19,638 nt of DNA from Dehalococcoidia bacterium (GTDB taxonomy: Bacteria; Chloroflexota; Dehalococcoidia; UBA3495), in assembly GCA_030753265.1 (NCBI GenBank), contig JASMCQ010000043.1, positions 1 through 19,638 of the forward strand, given 5' to 3'. Of the stretch, positions 15,577 to 19,638 are shown piece after piece (position 1 is the stretch's first letter; the number at the start of each line of letters is the position of its first letter). The notes below the pieces were generated by a model. It saw only the letters and a program-made list of their open reading frames with translations. It was not told the origin of the DNA and made no database searches. The position numbers and the translations under genes were made by a program.

Positions 15577-16042
15577 TCAGCATCTCTTCAATGGCTTGAT
15601 GCCCGGTCCGCCATCACGGGGAGGGAACCTCTCGTACACCTGGGCGATGTCCAGGGTAGAGGTGATTATGCGCCCCACCTCATCGATTACGGCCTTCTCT
15701 TCGGTGCTGGCCCGTAGCTCCTGGTAGAGCCTGGCATTCTCCGCCGCGCGGGGCGATCTGGTCCGCCGGCCGCTCCAGAACGGATTGCTCCTTCGGCCCG
15801 TAGGCGCTTACCCGCCGGCCCTGCAGCGTCATGGCGCCCACCGTGCGGCCCTTGCTGGACAATGGCACGGTGATGTTGGAATGCAGGCCAACCTCGAGCC
15901 GGGCTGAATCACCCGGAAAGCTTTCGCTAGTGCGGATATCCTCTCGTGGCTGGAAATCCCTGCTGTGTAGAAAGATGCGTTGGTAGGAACTGGGTGGGGA
16001 CAGCCTGACGAGCCACTGAGGTCCTGGAACGATTGCAGATGC
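15577..16042 (-). pseudogene. Frameshifted GAF-domain sensor remnant
   Basis: On the minus strand one frame (15750-16042) reads LHSNITVPLSSKGRTVGAMT and then AYGPKEQSVLERPADQIAP, the C-terminal half of a GAF domain. At about 15750 one extra base breaks the frame; the next frame continues with AENARLYQELRASTEEKAVI and DEVGRIITSTLDIAQVYERF, the linker into a following GAF module in multi-GAF histidine kinases. The match then ends near 15628 and a TGA follows at 15577. Upstream, a TAG at 16043-16045 closes the frame. No start codon, kinase or receiver domain is left. This is a decayed fragment of a two-component or phytochrome-like sensor. Confidence 0.7.
15591..15625. repeat. Short dispersed repeat shared with 19242-19270
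   Basis: ATGGCTTGATGCCCGGTCC (15591-15609) matches ATGGCTCGATGGCCGGTCC (19242-19260) at 17 of 19 bases, and both copies continue with ATCAC and a C/G run after a 3-base gap. It lies exactly where homology of the GAF pseudogene stops. Confidence 0.5.
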
Positions 16043-16045
16043 CTA

Positions 16046-16768
16046 GACCAACTCGGGATCCCTTCTATCGCAGACACCATCGCAGCTTGTTAGACCGCCC
16101 CATCTAAACGCCCGCGTCCAACGTGTACTTTGCCATTGCGCCAGCTAAAATCGACTGCGCGTGCCCCTCGGGCCTTCCCATTGTTCCCATGGGTAATAAT
16201 CCCGAGGGACGAAGTTTAGGCCGTCGTCGCCCCTGGGGCTCGTCGTCCCCGCGCCGGTCCCTGCAGCCCGGTAATACAGCAAGTGGTGCACCGGCTGGAA
16301 CCAGCCATCCTACGGATGCTTAGCGGCTCAGCCGAGAGATACCCCACCGCCCGGGGCCGCGTTGACAGCCCCAGCCCCTCGGAGCTATGCTGGCCCAGGG
16401 TCGAAAGCAGCGGCCCGCCTCGCGGGTGGGACCGTGGGCTGCCGGCCCCGGCCGGTTACATTGGAACGTGACAGCTACCGAGTTGCTGGTCTCGACCAAG
16501 GGTTAGACCAGGGGCCCATCCGGCTCGCCGCCGCCACTGCGGCGCCGGCGAAGGCAAGACATTTGAATATCGTGTTCCCAACTAGCGATTGTTGCATCGG
16601 CAGCTAGTCTAGAACCAAGGCTTCGACGGTGACCGGTACCCCCTTTTGCCTCCCAACCCAAAGGCGGACTCAGGGAGATTGCTCGTCGCCGGGTTCGCCG
16701 ATGAAGGTCCGCTAAGTGTTACTCAGGTCAGTGGACCCGCGGTCATGAGATAGCGAGTAAGGAAGGAA
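16046..16768. other. Gene-poor region between the GAF relic and the acyl-CoA dehydrogenases
   Basis: No gene on either strand has a recognisable product or ribosome binding site. A nested palindrome lies at 16165-16208. A minus-strand frame without a start codon (about 16145-16311), rich in Trp and Tyr, could not be assigned. No clear promoter for the downstream gene was found; AAGGAAGGAAGG precedes the hairpin at 16769. Confidence 0.5.
16165..16208. repeat. Nested palindromic element
   Basis: An outer perfect 8-bp inverted repeat, CCCTCGGG (16165-16172) and CCCGAGGG (16201-16208), encloses an inner imperfect stem TTCCCAT / ATGGGTAA, which contains the palindrome CCCATGGG (16186-16193). It could form a long hairpin in RNA or DNA. 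There is no U-tract and no adjacent gene end, so its role is unknown. Confidence 0.5.
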
Positions 16769-16793
16769 GGCGTCCCCGAAAGGCGGGGGCGCC
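16769..16793 (+). promoter_or_regulatory. Strong leader hairpin next to the ribosome binding site
   Basis: GGCGTCCCCG (16769-16778) pairs with CGGGGGCGCC (16784-16793) over 10 positions, one of them G-U, around loop AAAGG. It ends two bases before GAGGAGG (16796-16802), the ribosome binding site of the acyl-CoA dehydrogenase starting at 16809. No U-tract follows, so it is more likely a message-stability or translation-control element than a terminator. Confidence 0.6.
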
Positions 16794-16808
16794 GCGAGGA
16801 GGCCGAAT

Positions 16809-17984
16809 ATGGACTTACGCCTAACCCCCGAGGATCAAGCGTTCCGGCAAGAGGTGCGGGAGTGGATGAAGGCGGAACTGCCCCCGGACTGGGACTCAAA
16901 GGAGCGTCTGATCGACTTCGAGGAGCCGGAATGGGTCGGATTCGCCCAGGACTTCCGCAAGAAGCTGGCGGACAAGGGGTGGCTGGTGATGCACTGGCCC
17001 AAGGAATGGGGGGGCCAGGACGACCCGCTCAAGAACATGATTTTGACCGAAGAGTTGAGCTACTGGGGCGCCCCCACGGGAGGGCAGCCCGTGAACCAAC
17101 TCTCCGCCATGCTGCTGGCCCACGGCAGCGACGAGTTGAAGCAGTACTTCCTTCCGGGACTGGCCCAATCCAAGTGGAAGTGGGTGGAGGGATACTCGGA
17201 GCCGGGCGGCGGCTCCGACCTGGCCAACATCCAGACCCACGCCGTGAAGGACGGGGACGATTACATCATTTCCGGCTCGAAGATCTGGAATGCCGCCCAC
17301 GCGGACGGCGATTGGATGTTTGGTCTGGTGCGCACCGACATGGACCAGCCCAAGCACCGGGGCATCTCCTTCATGCTGATAAACATGCGGTCCCCGGGGA
17401 TCACCTGGGAAAAAGTCCCCATGATGTGGGGCAAGGCCCGGGGCTTGGTCACCCTGGATGAGGTGCGGGTGCCCCAGACCAATGTCGTGGGGGAGAGTGA
17501 GCGGGGCTTCTACGTGGTCATGGCGTCGCTGGACGCCCAGCGGGCCAGCCTGGACCGGCTGGCCAACACCCTGCGGATCGTGGACCTGCTGGTCGAGTTT
17601 GCCCGGGAGACCACATTCGAAGGCCAGAAGGTGATAGACCGCCCCGGCATCCGCAATCAACTCGCGGAGATCATGACCGCGGTGGAGTGCCTGCGATTGA
17701 TGAGCTACAAGGTGGCCTGGCTCCAATCCAACGACCAGCCCTGCACCCGGGAGGCGTCCATCGTCAAGATCTTCGGCCCGGACACCATCCAACGCGCCCA
17801 CCGGGTGGGCATGCAAATGATGGGGGCTTACGGCCTGCTGGAGCCGGGCTCCAAGTGGGCGCCCCTCTACGGCAAGGTCGAGAACGGCTACCTGGAGAAC
17901 TTCGCCCGCACCATCGGCAGCGGCACTTCAGAGATCAACCGCAACGTGGTCGCCACCCGCGGCCTGGGCTTGCCCAGGGGCTAA
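16809..17984 (+). CDS. Acyl-CoA dehydrogenase, alpha-type subunit
   Basis: This 391-residue flavoenzyme-family protein oxidises acyl-CoA thioesters to enoyl-CoA, passing electrons to ETF. It keeps the flavin/substrate loop GYSEPGGGSDLANIQT (about residues 134-149), IISGSKIWNAAHADGDW, and the C-terminal IGSGTSEINRNVVATRGLG. The MCAD-type catalytic Glu of the YEGT motif is Gly here, as in members that place the base elsewhere. The usual R-x-x-FG-x-PI-x-x-FQ FAD-phosphate segment is replaced by TTFEGQKVIDRPGIRNQLAE. GAGGAGG (16796-16802) is the ribosome binding site. A second dehydrogenase gene follows 64 bases later and supplies what this one lacks, suggesting a two-subunit enzyme like the FadE pairs of steroid side-chain degradation. 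The substrate is unknown. Confidence 0.92.
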   Translation: MDLRLTPEDQAFRQEVREWMKAELPPDWDSKERLIDFEEPEWVGFAQDFRKKLADKGWLVMHWPKEWGGQDDPLKNMILTEELSYWGAPTGGQPVNQLSAMLLAHGSDELKQYFLPGLAQSKWKWVEGYSEPGGGSDLANIQTHAVKDGDDYIISGSKIWNAAHADGDWMFGLVRTDMDQPKHRGISFMLINMRSPGITWEKVPMMWGKARGLVTLDEVRVPQTNVVGESERGFYVVMASLDAQRASLDRLANTLRIVDLLVEFARETTFEGQKVIDRPGIRNQLAEIMTAVECLRLMSYKVAWLQSNDQPCTREASIVKIFGPDTIQRAHRVGMQMMGAYGLLEPGSKWAPLYGKVENGYLENFARTIGSGTSEINRNVVATRGLGLPRG

Positions 17985-18048
17985 AACCCGCCGCGCGGTA
18001 TCGACATTTTGCCAGGCAAACTCTGAAGCCGCCGGTAGGAGGAACAGT

Positions 18049-19182
18049 ATGGAATTCGGCTTTACCGAGACCCAGTTAATGCTCAAGGCCAGCGCCAGGG
18101 AGTTCCTGGAGGGAGAGTGCCCCAGGAGCTTCGTCCGGGCCATGGAGCAGGATGAGAAAGGATTCACGCCCGACCTTTGGGAAAAGATAGCCCGGGTCGG
18201 ATGGCTGCGGCTGCCCTTTCCCCAGGAGTACGGCGGCGACGGCCAGGACTTCTTGACCCTGTGTCTGCTGCTGGAGGAGATGGCCCGGGTCTGTCTGCCC
18301 GGCCCCTATTTCAGCTCCACGGTCCTTTGCGGGCTGCCCCTGGCGGAGTTCGGCTCCGAAGCCCAGAAACGGGAGTTCCTCGCACCCCTCGGGGACGGCC
18401 GGCGAACCATGAGCCTGGCCATGTTGGAGCCCAATGTCCGCTACGATACGTCGGGGGTGCAACTCGAGGCCACGGCCCGGAACGGCGGCTTTGTTCTCAA
18501 CGGCATCAAGCTGTTGGTGCCCTACGCCAACAGCGTCGACTACCTGTTACTGCCTACGCGCACCAAGAAGACCGCAGATCCCGACGAGGGCATTACCTTC
18601 TTCATCGTGCCAACCACGGCGCCGGGTCTCACCCTGACGCCCCTCGGTACCATCGCCCACGACCCGGAGAGCGAGGTTGCGTTCGAAAACGTGGAGGTGA
18701 GCCGGGACGCCGTCCTGGGTGAAGTGGACGCAGGGGGAGTCATCTTCAACAAGATCAGCCAGTGGGGCGCCATCGGGTCGTGCGCCATGCTGGTGGGGGC
18801 GGCCGACGTGGTGCTGGATATGACCACCGACTACGTCAAACAGCGAGTTGCCTTCGGCCGGCCCATCGGCTCCTTCCAGGCCATTCAGCACCACTGCGCG
18901 AACATGGCGGTGGACGCGGAGACGAGCAAGGCCATCACCTACCAGGCCGCCTGGTACCTGGCGGATGGGATGCCGGCGGACCAACAAGTGTCCATGGCCA
19001 AGGGGTGGACCGGCGACGCGATCCGGCGTCTCTACTCCCTGGGACACCAGTGCCACGGGGCCATCGGCCTCACCACGGAGTACGACCTGCAGCTATACAG
19101 CCGCCGGTGCAAGATGTGGGAAACGACCTTCGGGGACACCAACTACCACCAGGACCGGCTGTCCCGGCTGGCGGGCCTGTAA
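18049..19182 (+). CDS. Acyl-CoA dehydrogenase, beta-type subunit
   Basis: These 377 residues have the acyl-CoA dehydrogenase fold: an N-terminal helical domain (MEFGFTETQLMLKASAREFL), a middle beta domain with LAMLEPNVRYDTSGVQ where TEPxxGSD is normally found, and a C-terminal domain with the intact FAD segment QRVAFGRPIGSFQAIQHHCA and GHQCHGAIGLTTEYDLQLY. It lacks the terminal GT-x-EIxR motif, ending instead in GDTNYHQDRLSRLAGL. The pattern is that of beta-type subunits such as those of mycobacterial heteromeric FadE enzymes. TAGGAGGA (18036-18043) precedes the ATG by five bases. It is very likely co-transcribed and co-assembled with the preceding gene. Confidence 0.9.
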   Translation: MEFGFTETQLMLKASAREFLEGECPRSFVRAMEQDEKGFTPDLWEKIARVGWLRLPFPQEYGGDGQDFLTLCLLLEEMARVCLPGPYFSSTVLCGLPLAEFGSEAQKREFLAPLGDGRRTMSLAMLEPNVRYDTSGVQLEATARNGGFVLNGIKLLVPYANSVDYLLLPTRTKKTADPDEGITFFIVPTTAPGLTLTPLGTIAHDPESEVAFENVEVSRDAVLGEVDAGGVIFNKISQWGAIGSCAMLVGAADVVLDMTTDYVKQRVAFGRPIGSFQAIQHHCANMAVDAETSKAITYQAAWYLADGMPADQQVSMAKGWTGDAIRRLYSLGHQCHGAIGLTTEYDLQLYSRRCKMWETTFGDTNYHQDRLSRLAGL

Positions 19183-19198
19183 GCCTGGCCCGGCGCCG

Positions 19199-19214
19199 TC
19201 GGCCTTCGGGCCGA
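19199..19214 (+). terminator. UUCG-loop hairpin after the acyl-CoA dehydrogenase pair
   Basis: TCGGCC-TTCG-GGCCGA forms a 6-bp stem closed by a stable C(UUCG)G tetraloop, 17 bases after the stop codon. No U-tract follows, so intrinsic termination is uncertain; it may protect the message 3' end. Confidence 0.4.
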
Positions 19215-19241
19215 AACGGACCCTGAATCAAAGTCTCGTAG

Positions 19242-19329
19242 ATGGCTCGATGGCCGGTCCATCACCCGGGCGAAGGCCGGGGTCCAGCCAGGTATTTGTG
19301 GATTCCGGCCCCGTTGCAATCGGGGCCGG
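19242..19329. repeat. Compound spacer repeat with 9-bp hairpin
   Basis: It begins with the 19-base block shared with 15591-15609. A reverse-oriented, diverged WIPAFAGMT-type repeat follows (CCCGGGCGAAGGCCGGGGTCC). The end is a perfect 9-bp hairpin CCGGCCCCG (19305-19313) - TTGCAAT - CGGGGCCGG (19321-19329). Confidence 0.55.
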
Positions 19330-19419
19330 TCGCGGGAGGGAATGTCGCTCAATTTCGCCGATGTGAAGCTATGTACAAGACAGCACGCACGTACCCAGTC
19401 AATTCAATTCCCGACAAAT

Positions 19420-19490
19420 GTCATTCCGAGCGAAGCGAGGAATCTCGTTGTTACGCTGAGATTTCTCGTCGCTCCGCTTCTCGGAATGAC
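19420..19490. repeat. 71-bp palindromic repeat (VIPSEARNL type)
   Basis: The outer arms GTCATTCCGAG (19420-19430) and CTCGGAATGAC (19480-19490) are perfect complements. An inner stem AATCTC (19441-19446) / GAGATT (19458-19463) lies within. Translation gives the spurious peptide NVIPSEARNL, which marks this widespread intergenic repeat family. No gene is supported between 19330 and the window end. Confidence 0.75.
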
Positions 19491-19638
19491 GTCCTGCATG
19501 TTGGCAACCAGCACAAATGGGACAGTTTGGGACCCGAGAGATCAGAGGTGTGGAAGAGCTTGGGTGAGCTGCCTGAGGGTCCGGTTATGAAGTCTTCGCC
19601 TATCGATCGTTTGAGCCTTCACCTCCTTTCTGCGCTGT

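Noticed and set aside
16145..16311. Minus-strand frame rich in Trp, Tyr and Phe (contains DYYPWEQWEGPRG).
   Set aside because: No start codon or ribosome binding site, about 50 residues only, stops at both ends, no family recognised.
19613..19630. TCACCTCCTTTCT looks like the 3' anti-Shine-Dalgarno end of 16S rRNA.
   Set aside because: The conserved helix and AACCTGCGGCTGGA segment that precede it in 16S are absent, so the match is short and probably chance.
19587..19638. An ATG at 19587 with GAGGGT upstream opens a frame to the window end (MKSSPIDRLSLHLLSAL).
   Set aside because: Only 17 residues are visible and the peptide is not recognisable; too little to call a partial gene.

Overview
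The window is about 19.6 kb of GC-rich bacterial chromosome that is mostly housekeeping, with well-spaced genes and spacers carrying short dispersed repeats. The gene style and the remnants of expanded signalling families suggest a Chloroflexota bacterium, most likely class Dehalococcoidia / SAR202-like. Pointers are DMT, VOC and acyl-CoA dehydrogenase genes, GAF and AAA-type relics, GCTGAAA-type heptad repeats, and palindromic spacer repeats. That placement is inferred from content; there is no rRNA marker here.

Layout, left to right. Positions 1-390 hold two tRNA genes on the minus strand, tRNA-Pro(UGG) and tRNA-Arg(CCG), separated by a C/G-rich palindromic repeat. An Ldh2-family malate/lactate dehydrogenase follows (579-1631). 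Next is rpsO-pnp (S15 and polynucleotide phosphorylase) behind a good extended -10 promoter. A repeat-bearing spacer then leads to a lysine/diaminopimelate cluster dapB-asd-dapA (4948-7764), encoding three consecutive-pathway enzymes. purA runs leftward (8130-9416) and is divergent from yqeY-purQ-EamA transporter (9797-11927). Candidate promoters face each way across a spacer holding a heptad repeat.

From 12 kb on the content is accessory: a single-domain VOC protein, a class I methyltransferase of the Mg-protoporphyrin-methyltransferase-like type, a D-2-hydroxyacid dehydrogenase whose usual catalytic Glu is Ala, and a tandem two-domain VOC protein. A 1.3 kb gene-poor stretch follows, containing a frameshifted GAF-domain pseudogene. 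Last are two adjacent acyl-CoA dehydrogenase genes whose motifs are complementary, as expected of a two-subunit enzyme. The final 450 bases hold only hairpins and repeats.

I found no CRISPR array, intact mobile element, phage module or clearly new multi-gene system. The best leads are the motif-split acyl-CoA dehydrogenase pair with a strong hairpin next to its ribosome binding site, the Ala-for-Glu dehydrogenase, the duplicated VOC protein with a His in place of the last metal-ligand Glu, and the two signalling-gene relics. One of these relics ends where a repeat shared with the right end of the window begins.
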